Notes under the pieces: generated by a model
Databases searched by the model: none
The model's input: the letters and a program-made list of their open reading frames with translations, nothing else
What the model was told of the DNA's origin: nothing
In this document: piece after piece, positions 8,769 to 17,489 of the stretch
Layout: every line of letters begins with the position of its first letter
Position numbering within the stretch: position 1 is the first letter of the stretch
Position numbers and translations under genes: made by a program
Assembly (NCBI RefSeq): GCF_000177375.1
Contig: NZ_ADFR01000004.1
Coordinates: 1-36,066 of the forward strand
DNA: 36,066 bases
Direction of reading: 5' to 3'
Source: Bulleidia extructa W1219
GTDB taxonomy: Bacteria > Bacillota_I > Bacilli_A > Erysipelotrichales > Erysipelotrichaceae

Positions 8769-10730
8769 ATGAAGACAATTTTTAAAAAGGGTTTTGCTGT
8801 TGTGGCTGCTATTGCAACGCTCGTTGGTTGTAGTGGAAAAGGTGGCTCTGCAACAACAACATCTGAAGATTTCAATTATATCTATCAAACTGATCCGGTA
8901 ACATTTGACTATTTAACAACTCAACGTCGAGTTGATACACAAGTTTTGGTAAACTTGGTGGATGGTTTGGTTGAAAATGACCGTTATGGTAAGTATGTAG
9001 GTGCTTTGGCTGAAAAAATTGAACATAGCGATGATTATAAGACATGGACATTCCATTTACGTAAGGGTGCTAAATGGTACACCAGTGAACAAGAAGAATA
9101 TGCCGAAACAAAAGCACAGGATTTTGTGGCTGGTTTGCAACACGCACTGGATGCTAAGTCCGGAACTGCATATTTAGTAGAAGGCTTAGTGAAGAATGTT
9201 AGTGAATATGAGAAAGGATTGGTAGGCTTTGACAAGGTCGGAGTGAAGGCTCTGGATGATTACACAGTTCAATACCAACTGGTTAAGCCGGCTACCTATT
9301 TTGATTCTCTGGCTTCTTATTCCATCTTGTATCCGGTGAATCAGAAGTTCTTGGAGTCTAAGGGTAAAGGATGTAAGTTAGGTGCTTATAATGCAAATAC
9401 TTGCTCATTTGGTAAAACCGATCCAAGCTCTATTCTTTACAATGGTGCTTATTTCTTGTCGAACTTTACGACAAAGTCTAAGATTGAATATACGAAGAAT
9501 CCTAACTATTGGGATAAAGATCATGTTTATATTAATAAAGTTAATTTGATTTATGACGATGGACAAGATAGCCATTCTGTGATCAATGGTTTTGAAAAGG
9601 GCAATTATGTACAAGCTGGAATTTCCGGTACTTGGGATCCAAATGAACAGAAATCTTATAAAAACAAGTACGCTGGAAAGGTGACAAGCGGTTTACCGGA
9701 TACCTCAACTTTCAACTTGACATTTAATTATAATCGTAGAGCATATAAGTATTCGAACAAAACGGATGAACAAAAGAAAAATACGCAAGCTGCTATTAGA
9801 AATGTGAACTTCCGTAAAGCTTTCCGTGCCGCCTTTGATCGTGTTTCTTATACAACACAAAGAACCGGATCGGAAGATTTGGCAAAACAGATGATTCGTA
9901 ACACGGTAACAAAAGGTGACTTTGTTAATGTAAATAAAGGAACGTTTGCTCAATCGGTTGCTTCACAATTGAAAGATAAGAATCAAATTCGCGGTGATTT
10001 CAACGATGGTAATGATGCTTTCTATAATCCGGAAATGGTTCAAAAATATATCGAAGCCGCCAAGAAAGATGGTATTAAGTTCCCTGTTACATTGGATTAT
10101 GTAACCCAAGATGTGGACTTGTTTAATGCTTTCGCCGCTTCTATGAAGAGCTCGATTGAAAAGGCTTCTAATAAGCAGATTTTAATTAATGTTCACTCTG
10201 AAAAGAGCCAAGATAAGTACTTAGCTGTTACTTATAATGTTGAAGATGCAAAAGATAATGACTGGGATATTTCAACCGCTACCGGTTGGGGTCCAGACTA
10301 TTTAGATCCTAAATCTTACTTAAATATTTATTCGCCAATCAATGGTGATATGATTAAGTCATTGGGTATTAATGCACAAAACACTTCTTTCTATAAAGAA
10401 AGTGATAAAGCTGCGGCTAATGCGCTTAAGTTGCATGAGTATCAAGCTTTACTGGATAAGGCTGAAGCGATTTCAACAGATTTAAATAAGAGATTTGAAG
10501 CCTATGCCAAGGCTGAAGCTTGGTTGACAGATAATGCTGTTGAAATACCAATTGACTGTTCGCCAATTGTATATAAAGTTTCTAAAGTGAAACCATTCAC
10601 AGCTGAATATTCCGATGCAGGACCAAGTATTGATAAGTATAAGCACATGGTTGTGCAAAAAGAAATTGTAACTACTGAAGAGTATAATAAAGCTAAGGAA
10701 GAATGGCTGAAGAAGCGTTCCGGCAAATAA
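8769..10730 (+). CDS. oppA: Oligopeptide ABC transporter substrate-binding lipoprotein (OppA/AmiA type)
   Basis: Lipid-anchored SBP_bac_5 protein that captures oligopeptides outside the cell for the OppBCDF importer. I start at the ATG at 8769 (653 residues), behind TAGGAGGGA. This gives a clean lipoprotein signal peptide: MKTIFKKGF, a hydrophobic run, then lipobox LVGC with C21. The earlier in-frame TTG at 8751 would put the ribosome site inside the gene. Family features include VTFDYLTTQRRVDTQVLVNL near the N terminus, WTFHLRKGAKW, and a C-terminal GWGPDYLDPKSYLNIYSP. Length matches the streptococcal AmiA type. C202 and C212 are close enough for a disulfide; C597 is single. A terminator follows, so it is probably made in excess over the permease. 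Confidence 0.93.
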   Translation: MKTIFKKGFAVVAAIATLVGCSGKGGSATTTSEDFNYIYQTDPVTFDYLTTQRRVDTQVLVNLVDGLVENDRYGKYVGALAEKIEHSDDYKTWTFHLRKGAKWYTSEQEEYAETKAQDFVAGLQHALDAKSGTAYLVEGLVKNVSEYEKGLVGFDKVGVKALDDYTVQYQLVKPATYFDSLASYSILYPVNQKFLESKGKGCKLGAYNANTCSFGKTDPSSILYNGAYFLSNFTTKSKIEYTKNPNYWDKDHVYINKVNLIYDDGQDSHSVINGFEKGNYVQAGISGTWDPNEQKSYKNKYAGKVTSGLPDTSTFNLTFNYNRRAYKYSNKTDEQKKNTQAAIRNVNFRKAFRAAFDRVSYTTQRTGSEDLAKQMIRNTVTKGDFVNVNKGTFAQSVASQLKDKNQIRGDFNDGNDAFYNPEMVQKYIEAAKKDGIKFPVTLDYVTQDVDLFNAFAASMKSSIEKASNKQILINVHSEKSQDKYLAVTYNVEDAKDNDWDISTATGWGPDYLDPKSYLNIYSPINGDMIKSLGINAQNTSFYKESDKAAANALKLHEYQALLDKAEAISTDLNKRFEAYAKAEAWLTDNAVEIPIDCSPIVYKVSKVKPFTAEYSDAGPSIDKYKHMVVQKEIVTTEEYNKAKEEWLKKRSGK

Positions 10731-10737
10731 AAATGAA

Positions 10738-10768
10738 TGAGGGGAGTTTGAAAGAAACTTCCCTTTTC
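10738..10768 (+). terminator. Terminator or attenuator after oppA
   Basis: GGGGAGTTT (10741-10749) pairs with AAACTTCCC (10755-10763) with one G-T wobble and is followed by TTTT. The T run is short, so partial readthrough into oppB is plausible. Confidence 0.6.
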
Positions 10769-10779
10769 ATATAAGAAAA

Positions 10780-10795
10780 ATGAAAAAGTTTTCAT
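10780..10795. promoter_or_regulatory. Candidate operator palindrome upstream of oppB (cre-like)
   Basis: ATGAAAAAGTTTTCAT has the same ATGAAA-N4-TTTCAT arms as the site upstream of oppA, and again differs from the cre consensus at one core position. It lies about 90 bases before the oppB ATG. I could not assign a confident promoter for oppB; TAAACT with an upstream TGC at about 10848 is the best -10 candidate. Confidence 0.4.
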
Positions 10796-10882
10796 GTAAT
10801 TTCTTGAAAAAAATATCAAAAATAGAGTGAAAATGATCAAAGGTTATGCTAAACTATAACAGATATAAGAAAGGGTGAGATT

Positions 10883-12355
10883 ATGGGCCGTTATATTATA
10901 GGAAGATTAATTCGTTCGGCGTTCTCGGTTATTGCGGTTGTAGTGATTGCATTAACGTTGGTTTATACACAAATTGACCGATCGAAAGTTTTCCAGCAAG
11001 ATCCAACATGGGTGAAATTAAAAGATGAAGACTCTAAAACACGTTATATGAATGGTGTTTATCAACGCTTAGGCTACTTAGATTTCAAAGAGCAAAATGA
11101 TGTTTGCCGAGGAAAGGACAGCGGTTGTATGACCGTTGGTTCTAAGGAAGCGAAAACGGCGTTTGAGGAATTAAAAAATAAAGGGTATACCGTAAAAACT
11201 TATAACTCAGGATTATACTATGCGACAAAAGAGTATAGTATTTTAGATTTGGTTAAAAACTGGTTTGGTCATTTAGTTGAGGTAGATCATCCATGGCGTA
11301 TTTCGGATGAACATAATCCTAATTTAGAAAGAAAAATCTATATTGAAAATGATTACAACGGATTACCAGCAATTAAAGGTTCTGGAACGGTTCATAAGTA
11401 CCTCTTATATTTTGATAATAAATTTCCGTTTGTTCATCAAAATTTCATTAATTTGAACTTTGGTGTATCCTATCCGACTTTCGGTGGAGTTGGTGTAAAA
11501 GATGTGTTAACTCAAACGCAGGGTTCGAGCAAACAATTGCCGGTTGTCTTTGAAACGGGCAAAAAAGCGAATAGTGCTCTTCAATTGCACACTTGTAAGT
11601 ATAAGTCAACGGATACGATAGATGATTTAGATAGAGGCCGTTTCTTTGACAATTATGCCAATTGTGAAAATTTGCATAAGGATCCATCGATGATTGGAAC
11701 TTCTATGACCATGGGAGTTATTGCCTTGATTATCACCTATCTTATTGGTATTCCTGCCGGTATGGCCATGGCTGCTCATAAGGATAAATGGCAAGATAAA
11801 CTGGGGACGGTGTATATTAATGTTATGTCGGCGGTGCCATCTCTTGCATTTATTTATTTTGTGCAGTTTATTGGTATGAAGTTTGGATTGCCGGATAAAT
11901 TTCCAACTTTAGGGGCTCATAATGTGCGTTCTTACATTATGCCTGTCTTGATTTTGGGGTTATTATCAACAGGAGGCATTATGATGTGGATGAGGCGATT
12001 TATGTTAGATCAGGCAAGCTCGGATTATGTTAAATTTGCCAGAGCTAAAGGCTTATCACAAAGAGAAATCTTCCGCAAGCATATTTTAAGAAATGCGTCG
12101 ATTCCATTAGTGAATGGAATTCCGGCAGCGGTGATTCTAACGATCTCCGGCGCAGTGATTACGGAAACAGTATTCGCTATTCCGGGTATGGGTAAGATGT
12201 TACCGGATTCTATCAAGGCCTATAATAATCCAATGGTTATTGCTATTACCTTTATTTTAACGACTCTATCGATTCTTTCGTTGTTACTAGGCGACTTATT
12301 GGTAACGGTTGTTGATCCTCGTATTCAATTGACTTCGAAAGGAGAAAGCCGCTAA
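10883..12355 (+). CDS. oppB: Oligopeptide ABC transporter permease with large external domain (OppB/AmiC type)
   Basis: Membrane permease of the peptide importer. At 490 residues it is much longer than ordinary OppB (about 310). After TM1 (about residues 12-29) there is an external domain of about 240 residues, followed by the usual BPD_transp_1 core from about residue 272. The EAA loop that contacts the ATPases reads SDYVKFARAKGLSQREIF. This architecture matches streptococcal AmiC. The external domain has four cysteines, C75, C82, C238 and C261, enough for two disulfides. Its stop overlaps the oppC start by one base (TAATG). A GAAAGGGTGAG site precedes the ATG. Confidence 0.93.
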   Translation: MGRYIIGRLIRSAFSVIAVVVIALTLVYTQIDRSKVFQQDPTWVKLKDEDSKTRYMNGVYQRLGYLDFKEQNDVCRGKDSGCMTVGSKEAKTAFEELKNKGYTVKTYNSGLYYATKEYSILDLVKNWFGHLVEVDHPWRISDEHNPNLERKIYIENDYNGLPAIKGSGTVHKYLLYFDNKFPFVHQNFINLNFGVSYPTFGGVGVKDVLTQTQGSSKQLPVVFETGKKANSALQLHTCKYKSTDTIDDLDRGRFFDNYANCENLHKDPSMIGTSMTMGVIALIITYLIGIPAGMAMAAHKDKWQDKLGTVYINVMSAVPSLAFIYFVQFIGMKFGLPDKFPTLGAHNVRSYIMPVLILGLLSTGGIMMWMRRFMLDQASSDYVKFARAKGLSQREIFRKHILRNASIPLVNGIPAAVILTISGAVITETVFAIPGMGKMLPDSIKAYNNPMVIAITFILTTLSILSLLLGDLLVTVVDPRIQLTSKGESR

Positions 12356-13272
12356 TGAATGATGAATTATTTACGTTCGTTGATCTTGATTCTAAAGCAT
12401 CCGAACATATTTCCAGTCCTCATTATTCTTATTGGAAATCGGTTTTTCGTAAATTCTTTTCCAGTAAGACCGCTATTTTCTTTTTAGCTTTGTCGTTGAT
12501 CGTTATCTTGATGGCTTTGATTTATCCATCTGTCTCTGGTTTTAATCCAGCAGTAAAAGCCTATGTTAATGATTTTTCAAGACGTTTCATTAAGCCAAAC
12601 GCTACTTTCTGGTTTGGGACAGATACGGTCGGTGATTCCTTGTTTGATTCGGTTTGGTTAGGAACAAGAACTTCCTTGAACTTAGCCATTATTGCTACAA
12701 TAATTACCAATGTTATCGGGGTTATCGTAGGAGCTTTCTGGGGTTATTCCAAAAAGCTAGATATCTTTATGTTGGAACTCTATAACATTATTGCGAATGT
12801 TCCATTTACATTGGTCGTCATGGTTTTGATGTATGTTATCGGTCAAGGTTTCTGGCAATTGATTTTTGCCTTGACGGCTACTTCTTGGTTAGGAACTGCT
12901 TATTCCATTCGTATTCAAGTGATGATGATTCGTGATCGTGAATACAATTTGGCCTCCCGTTGTTTGGGAACACCTACACCGAAAATTATTCGTCATAATG
13001 TATTGCCTTATTTAGTGTCTGTTATCGTGACACAGGTATCACGTGATGTGCCTAATTATATTTCTTATGAAGTATTCCTGTCATTTTTAGGAATTGGGTT
13101 GAGTGCAAATGATGTGTCTTTAGGACAATTGATTTCAAAATATTCCACTTTTATGACTTCGGCTGCGTATTTATTCTGGATTCCTGTCTTTATGTCGGCT
13201 ATCATTTCGGTATCGCTTTATATTGTTGGTCAGACATTAGCGGACGCTTCTGATCCAAAAACCCATATGTAA
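12355..13272 (+). CDS. oppC: Oligopeptide ABC transporter permease (OppC/AmiD type)
   Basis: Second permease subunit, 305 residues. There is a cytosolic N-terminal extension of about 35 residues, TM1 (AIFFLALSLIVILMALIY), an external segment with FWFGTDTVGDSLFDSVWLGTR, typical of OppC, then the BPD_transp_1 core. The EAA loop is visible as YNLASRCLGTPTPKIIRHNVLP. Length equals AmiD/OppC. It is coupled to oppB by a one-base overlap and is 12 bases from oppD. Confidence 0.93.
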   Translation: MNDELFTFVDLDSKASEHISSPHYSYWKSVFRKFFSSKTAIFFLALSLIVILMALIYPSVSGFNPAVKAYVNDFSRRFIKPNATFWFGTDTVGDSLFDSVWLGTRTSLNLAIIATIITNVIGVIVGAFWGYSKKLDIFMLELYNIIANVPFTLVVMVLMYVIGQGFWQLIFALTATSWLGTAYSIRIQVMMIRDREYNLASRCLGTPTPKIIRHNVLPYLVSVIVTQVSRDVPNYISYEVFLSFLGIGLSANDVSLGQLISKYSTFMTSAAYLFWIPVFMSAIISVSLYIVGQTLADASDPKTHM

Positions 13273-13284
13273 GGAGGAAAAATC

Positions 13285-14391
13285 ATGTCAGAAATGAAAA
13301 TGAATTTAGACGTTTCTTTAGATAGTGGGAATAAGAAAGCGGTCTTGAGTGCTCGTGATATTGTGGTTAAGTTCCATGTTCGTGAACGGATTTTAACGGC
13401 TATTCGTAATGTGTCTATTGATTTATACGAAGGAGAGACATTGGCTATTGTTGGCGAATCCGGTTCTGGGAAATCGGTTTTCACTAAGACTTTTACAGGT
13501 ATGTTAGAAGCCAATGGTTTTATTCCTCAAGGACGCATTATGTTTGAAGGAAAGAATTTATTAGATAATCAGAATGATAAAGAATGGGAAGCTATTCGTG
13601 GTAAAAAGATTGCAACCATTTTCCAAGATCCGATGACTTCTTTGAATCCGATTCGTTCAATTGGTTCGCAAATTACGGAAGTGATTGTTAAACACCAGGG
13701 TAAGTCAATGAGTGAAGCTCGTGCAGAAGCTGTAGATTTGATGAAGAAAGTCGGGATCAATAATGCTGAAAAGCGTTTTGATGAATATCCATTTCAATAT
13801 TCCGGTGGCATGCGCCAACGGATTGTTATTGCGATTGCTTTGGCTTGTCATCCAAAAATTTTGATTTGTGATGAACCGACTACCGCATTGGATGTGACCA
13901 TTCAAGCTCAAATTATTAAGTTGATCAAAGAATTATCAGCAGAGTATCATTTCACAACGGTTTATATCACACATGACTTAGGGGTTGTCGCCAATGTAGC
14001 GGATAAGGTGGCGGTAATGTACGCCGGTCAGATTGTTGAATATGGAACGGTTGAAGAGATTTTCTATGATCCAAAGCATCCATACACTTGGGCTTTGTTG
14101 AGCTCATTACCTCAGTTGGGAATTAAAGGGCAAGATCTCTATGCTATTACCGGCACTCCGCCAAGCTTATTTGAAGAAATCAAAGGAGATGCCTTTGCTC
14201 CACGTAATCCATATGCGATGAAGATTGATTTTGAGCAAGAACCGCCAATGTTTGCTGTAACCAATACACATTTAGCTAAAACTTGGTTGATGGATCCTCG
14301 AGCTCCGAAGGTTGAAAAGCCGGAAGCGATTCGTAATTTGCATGAACGCTTATTAAGTACATTAGGAGAAGGAGGAATTTATCATGGCTAA
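13285..14391 (+). CDS. oppD: Oligopeptide ABC transporter ATPase (OppD/AmiE type)
   Basis: Cytosolic ATPase energising peptide import. The 368-residue protein has Walker [10 protein letters not shown]-loop [11 protein letters not shown], signature [15 protein letters not shown], and Walker [15 protein letters not shown]. The C-terminal oligopeptide-transporter extension lacks the cysteine cluster that in many OppD/DppD proteins binds Fe-S (none of the usual CxxC is seen after residue 280). An AAGGAGG site lies before the ATG. It overlaps oppF by eight bases. Confidence 0.94.
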   Translation: MSEMKMNLDVSLDSGNKKAVLSARDIVVKFHVRERILTAIRNVSIDLYEGETLAIVGESGSGKSVFTKTFTGMLEANGFIPQGRIMFEGKNLLDNQNDKEWEAIRGKKIATIFQDPMTSLNPIRSIGSQITEVIVKHQGKSMSEARAEAVDLMKKVGINNAEKRFDEYPFQYSGGMRQRIVIAIALACHPKILICDEPTTALDVTIQAQIIKLIKELSAEYHFTTVYITHDLGVVANVADKVAVMYAGQIVEYGTVEEIFYDPKHPYTWALLSSLPQLGIKGQDLYAITGTPPSLFEEIKGDAFAPRNPYAMKIDFEQEPPMFAVTNTHLAKTWLMDPRAPKVEKPEAIRNLHERLLSTLGEGGIYHG

Positions 14392-15322
14392 TACAGATAA
14401 AGAAGTATTGATTTCAGCCAAGAATCTTGAGGTTACCTTCGGCTCTGGTCACAATAAATTTGTTGCAGTCAAAGATGTTAATTTTGATGTGTATCGGGGA
14501 GAAACATTTTCTTTGGTTGGAGAATCCGGATCAGGTAAGACGACGGTAGCGCGTGCTTTGATTCGTATTAATCCATTAAGTAATGGAGAAGTTATTTTTG
14601 AAGGAAAGAAAATTTCAGGAAAAATTTCTAAGGAATTGGATCACGAAGTGGTCAAGAAAATTCAAATGGTTTTTCAAGACCCGGCGGCTTCTTTAAATGA
14701 ACGTGCTACGATTGATTATATTGTTTCTGAAGGGTTATCTAACTTCCATTTGTATAAAAATGAAGAAGATCGTCGTAAAAAAGTTGTCAATGCTTTGACA
14801 GAGGTGGGTCTTCTGGAGGAACATTTATCTCGTTATCCACATGAATTTTCCGGTGGGCAGCGTCAGCGCATTGGAATTGCTCGTGCTATCATTATGGAAC
14901 CTGAATTGTTAATTGCAGATGAACCTATCTCAGCTTTAGATGTATCCATTCGTGCTCAAGTCTTGAATCTATTGAAGAAGTTACAAAAAGAAAGAAATTT
15001 GACAACGGTCTTCATTGCGCATGACTTATCGGTGGTTCGCTTCATCTCAGATCGTATTGCGGTGATTCATTTGGGTCGTATCGTAGAATTGGCGGAAACA
15101 AATGAGTTGTTCCGCAATCCATTGCATCCATACACACAATCGTTATTAGGGGCTGTTCCAATTCCAGACCCACAAATCGAAAAGAATAAAGTGGTTCCTG
15201 CTTATTCAACGGATTCTCATCATTATGAAACAGACAAACCAAGTTTCCAAGAAATTAAACCCGGTCACTTTGTTTGGGCAAATAAGACAGAAATGGATGA
15301 GTATCGCAAGAAATTAAAATAG
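14384..15322 (+). CDS. oppF: Oligopeptide ABC transporter ATPase (OppF/AmiF type)
   Basis: Second ATPase of the heterodimer, 312 residues. It has Walker [10 protein letters not shown]-loop [15 protein letters not shown], signature [15 protein letters not shown], and Walker [15 protein letters not shown]. The C-terminal region [16 protein letters not shown] is the standard oligo_HPY segment. Its ribosome binding site AAGGAGG lies inside the end of oppD, so translation is coupled. Last gene of the operon; a strong bidirectional terminator follows. Confidence 0.94.
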   Translation: MANTDKEVLISAKNLEVTFGSGHNKFVAVKDVNFDVYRGETFSLVGESGSGKTTVARALIRINPLSNGEVIFEGKKISGKISKELDHEVVKKIQMVFQDPAASLNERATIDYIVSEGLSNFHLYKNEEDRRKKVVNALTEVGLLEEHLSRYPHEFSGGQRQRIGIARAIIMEPELLIADEPISALDVSIRAQVLNLLKKLQKERNLTTVFIAHDLSVVRFISDRIAVIHLGRIVELAETNELFRNPLHPYTQSLLGAVPIPDPQIEKNKVVPAYSTDSHHYETDKPSFQEIKPGHFVWANKTEMDEYRKKLK

Positions 15323-15325
15323 AAA

Positions 15326-15364
15326 AAAAGACTTAAATTCGAAAAATTCAAGTTTAAGTCTTTT
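15326..15364 (+). terminator. Terminator at the end of the opp operon
   Basis: A perfect 12-bp stem AAAAGACTTAAA / TTTAAGTCTTTT (15326-15337 with 15353-15364) with A and T runs on both sides, so it can stop transcription from either direction. Confidence 0.85.
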
Positions 15365-15387
15365 AATTTAAGCTTTTTATGGAAGAG

Positions 15388-15412
15388 AAAATAAAAGATA
15401 GCTCCTATCTAT
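15388..15412 (-). terminator. Terminator of the small membrane protein gene
   Basis: On the minus strand GATAG-GAG-CTATC (15409-15397) is followed by TTTTATTTT, 24 bases after the stop of the minus-strand gene. Confidence 0.65.
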
Positions 15413-15435
15413 AAAAAGTAATAGTCATAAGATAC

Positions 15436-15765
15436 TTAGTAAAAGAAATGCAATAACATACATAAAAGCAACACAACATATGAAGCATAAAGAATAGAAT
15501 TTGGAATATTTTTTCTTCTTTCTTCAATGTCTTTACGATATTGTTTGAAATCATGGTGTTTCCATTTTCGGTAGCTTAAGAAAGCGTAGTCACCTTTTAG
15601 CCAAGAAAGACGAAAAATTCCAATTGCAAAATAAAGGAAGCCGATAATGGTTAATGTATTTAGAAAATGTAGGAAACTTTTTTGGAAGCAAAGGGAAAAG
15701 AGAGCGATGGAAATAGATAACCCAACCCATATCCAAGTGTTTCGGTTCTGATAAGCTTTTAACAT
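15436..15765 (-). CDS. Small membrane protein, DUF3899-like
   Basis: A 109-residue protein of unknown function. Predicted membrane helices lie at about residues 10-27, 34-52 and 90-108, with a basic, tyrosine-rich cytosolic loop between the second and third (GDYAFLSYRKWK, then YRKDIEERRKNIPNS). The layout of two helices, a GDFxxxSY-like loop and a last helix resembles DUF3899 proteins of Firmicutes; I recognise this by pattern only. The gene is the only minus-strand gene between opp and sepF. There is no Shine-Dalgarno sequence, and a TATAAT ends nine bases before the ATG, so the mRNA may be leaderless. Confidence 0.7.
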   Translation of the reverse strand: MLKAYQNRNTWIWVGLSISIALFSLCFQKSFLHFLNTLTIIGFLYFAIGIFRLSWLKGDYAFLSYRKWKHHDFKQYRKDIEERRKNIPNSILYASYVVLLLCMLLHFFY

Positions 15766-15774
15766 GTTAGTGGT

Positions 15775-15803
15775 ATTATAAAAGAAAAAAACAAGAATGA
15801 AAA
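15775..15803 (-). promoter_or_regulatory. Predicted promoter of the DUF3899-like gene
   Basis: On the minus strand TTTTCA (15803-15798), spacer of 17, TATAAT (15780-15775). The start codon lies nine bases past the -10 box, which leaves room for only a base or two of 5' leader. Confidence 0.5.
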
Positions 15804-15815
15804 GAGTTTCTCGAA

Positions 15816-15845
15816 TTGTATTCTAATAAAGAAAACTGGTATAAT
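15816..15845 (+). promoter_or_regulatory. Promoter of the sepF operon
   Basis: TTGTAT (15816-15821), spacer of 18, TATAAT (15840-15845) with extended -10 TGG. It lies 27 bases before the sepF ATG and diverges from the promoter of the minus-strand neighbour about 40 bases away. Confidence 0.7.
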
Positions 15846-15872
15846 CTAGAGGAAGGATAAAAGGGATATTGT

Positions 15873-16283
15873 ATGGATTTTAATAAACTTAAGAATTGGA
15901 TTGCACCAATAGATGAAGAAGAGGATGAAGAGGCTTTGGAAGTCAACACACAAGAAATGGAGACAATTTCTCCGGTGAGTAAATATGAGACAACTAAGTC
16001 GGATATAAAGAAAGTGGCAGGTGATACGCAAGTGGTTTTATTTGAACCTCGTGATTTTAGCCAAGCAGAAGAGGTTGGCAAGCATTTAAAAGAACGTCGT
16101 GCAGCTGTGGTCAATTTACATAAGTTACCAAGAGATGCGGCTCAGCGGATGATTGATTTCTTAACGGGTGTGGTTTATGCAGTGGATGGATCAATTCAAA
16201 AAATTGGGCATAATGTTATCCTTTGTACGCCAAAAAATGTGCCGGTTGAAGGAGCGATTAATTTAAATAATGATGAAGACTAA
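15873..16283 (+). CDS. sepF: SepF, cell-division protein
   Basis: SepF binds FtsZ and anchors and bundles it at the division site. The 136-residue protein has an N-terminal amphipathic membrane-binding stretch (MDFNKLKNWI), an acidic linker, and the conserved SepF core: FEPRDFSQAEEVGKHLKERR, then AVVNLHKLPRDAAQRMIDFL and VYAVDGSIQKIGHNVI. The order sepF-ylmH-divIVA-ileS is the classic Firmicutes division cluster. Its 3' end overlaps ylmH by 14 bases. Confidence 0.95.
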   Translation: MDFNKLKNWIAPIDEEEDEEALEVNTQEMETISPVSKYETTKSDIKKVAGDTQVVLFEPRDFSQAEEVGKHLKERRAAVVNLHKLPRDAAQRMIDFLTGVVYAVDGSIQKIGHNVILCTPKNVPVEGAINLNNDED

Positions 16284-17010
16284 GGATTTTGATACCTTAG
16301 TGGCTCATTTACACGATTTACAGCAAAAAAGTGAATTGTGGAATACTCCTGTTTGTTCAGGTTTTTTAGAAGAAGCTGAACAGATGAAGATATTTCCTTT
16401 ATTCCCCGAAAGTGATGGTGTTCATTATTTTGGTGGATATGAGGAGGCTATGAAGAAAAAAGTCATCTTCTTACCAATGGGAGAGGGTGGCTTTTCTGAT
16501 GTTGTTTGTTTGAAAGCTAAAATTAACCAGAAATTTCGTAAGATTGGACATAAAGATGTATTAGGGGCTTTGATGGCTTTGCAAGTGGAGAGAAGCTCCT
16601 TTGGTGACTTTTGGGTAGAAGAAGGGGCTGTTTATCTATATACCAGTGAAGATATGGTCTCCTTTTTTGAACGATATTTCACACAAGTGAACCAATTACG
16701 AATTCATTGGGAAAGGCTAGAGAACTATCCCGTTTATAAACGAGCTTTTCAAGTTTTTGAAGTGGTTGTAGCATCTAATCGCCTTGATGCTATGGTGGCA
16801 GCTTTAATGAAAACTTCTCGTGAAAAAGCGAAGCGTCAAATTCAAGCCGGTCAAGTATTCTTGAATCATGAAATGATTGAAGAAGCCAGTAAATTGTGCC
16901 ATAATGGGACTACGATTTCTATACGTGGCTGTGGGAGATTTCAATTTATGGAAATGATTCGACAGACGAAAAGCGGTCGTTTGGTTGCGAGTATGAAGCA
17001 ATATATTTGA
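16270..17010 (+). CDS. ylmH: YlmH-family S4-domain RNA-binding protein
   Basis: A 246-residue protein with the YlmH N-terminal domain (RNA-binding and linker) and a C-terminal S4 domain: NRLDAMVAALMKTSREKAK, then QIQAGQVFLNHEMIEE. In Firmicutes YlmH binds the ribosome and is linked to rescue of stalled 50S-peptidyl-tRNA complexes; the gene is found beside sepF and divIVA. A second ATG lies directly after the first, and either could be used. GAAGGAG inside the end of sepF is 15 bases upstream, a long spacing, so coupling to sepF translation is likely. Confidence 0.92.
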   Translation: MMKTKDFDTLVAHLHDLQQKSELWNTPVCSGFLEEAEQMKIFPLFPESDGVHYFGGYEEAMKKKVIFLPMGEGGFSDVVCLKAKINQKFRKIGHKDVLGALMALQVERSSFGDFWVEEGAVYLYTSEDMVSFFERYFTQVNQLRIHWERLENYPVYKRAFQVFEVVVASNRLDAMVAALMKTSREKAKRQIQAGQVFLNHEMIEEASKLCHNGTTISIRGCGRFQFMEMIRQTKSGRLVASMKQYI

Positions 17011-17021
17011 AAGGAGAGTCC

Positions 17022-17489
17022 ATGGATCAGCAAGCAAGATTTCGAAAAGCTAAAAATGGCTATGATCGTTTTGCGGTCGATGAAAAGCTGGAAGAAATGG
17101 AAGCGAGTTTATCCGTGTTGACGAGAAAATTGGAGTTATACCAGAACAGTATGGTTGAACTTCAAATGGAGAATGATCAATTGCATCAGGAATTAACGTT
17201 TCTTCAAAATAAGAGTCAAGAAGCAGAGATTCAAGCCAATCAAATTAAATCATTGGCGCTTAATGAAGCCACGAAAATCATCAATACAGCTCATGAAAAT
17301 GCGGATATGATGATTCAAGAAACGTTAGCGAACGCTCATTCGGTTTTAAGACAATTAACTGCTCTTTACGAAGAAGCTGGTGTTGTTAAAAAGGAAATGA
17401 AGGAACAGTTGATGCGTATCAATCAGGAATTAGATGCATTTAAGCTTCCGGACTTACCGGATCGAGGATGGTTAAAAAACTTTGAATAG
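17022..17489 (+). CDS. divIVA: DivIVA-family polar/septal coiled-coil protein
   Basis: DivIVA recognises curved membrane at septa and poles and recruits division or growth factors. I start at the ATG at 17022 behind AAAGGAGAG (17010-17018); the in-frame TTG at 17007 would swallow that site. The 155-residue product has the N-terminal lipid-binding motif FRKAKNGYDRFAVDEKL followed by a long coiled coil (heptads through about residue 135). It is shorter than B. subtilis DivIVA by only a few residues. The ylmH stop lies 11 bases upstream of the start. Confidence 0.9.
   Translation: MDQQARFRKAKNGYDRFAVDEKLEEMEASLSVLTRKLELYQNSMVELQMENDQLHQELTFLQNKSQEAEIQANQIKSLALNEATKIINTAHENADMMIQETLANAHSVLRQLTALYEEAGVVKKEMKEQLMRINQELDAFKLPDLPDRGWLKNFE

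Noticed and set aside
10502-10840. Minus-strand frame of 112 codons antisense to the 3' end of oppA
   Set aside because: It overlaps conserved OppA sequence, has no family match by eye and no ribosome site; its composition is that of an antisense shadow.
15776-16114. Minus-strand frame of 112 codons over the sepF promoter and gene
   Set aside because: It is serine- and phenylalanine-rich low-complexity sequence antisense to SepF and would cover two good promoters.
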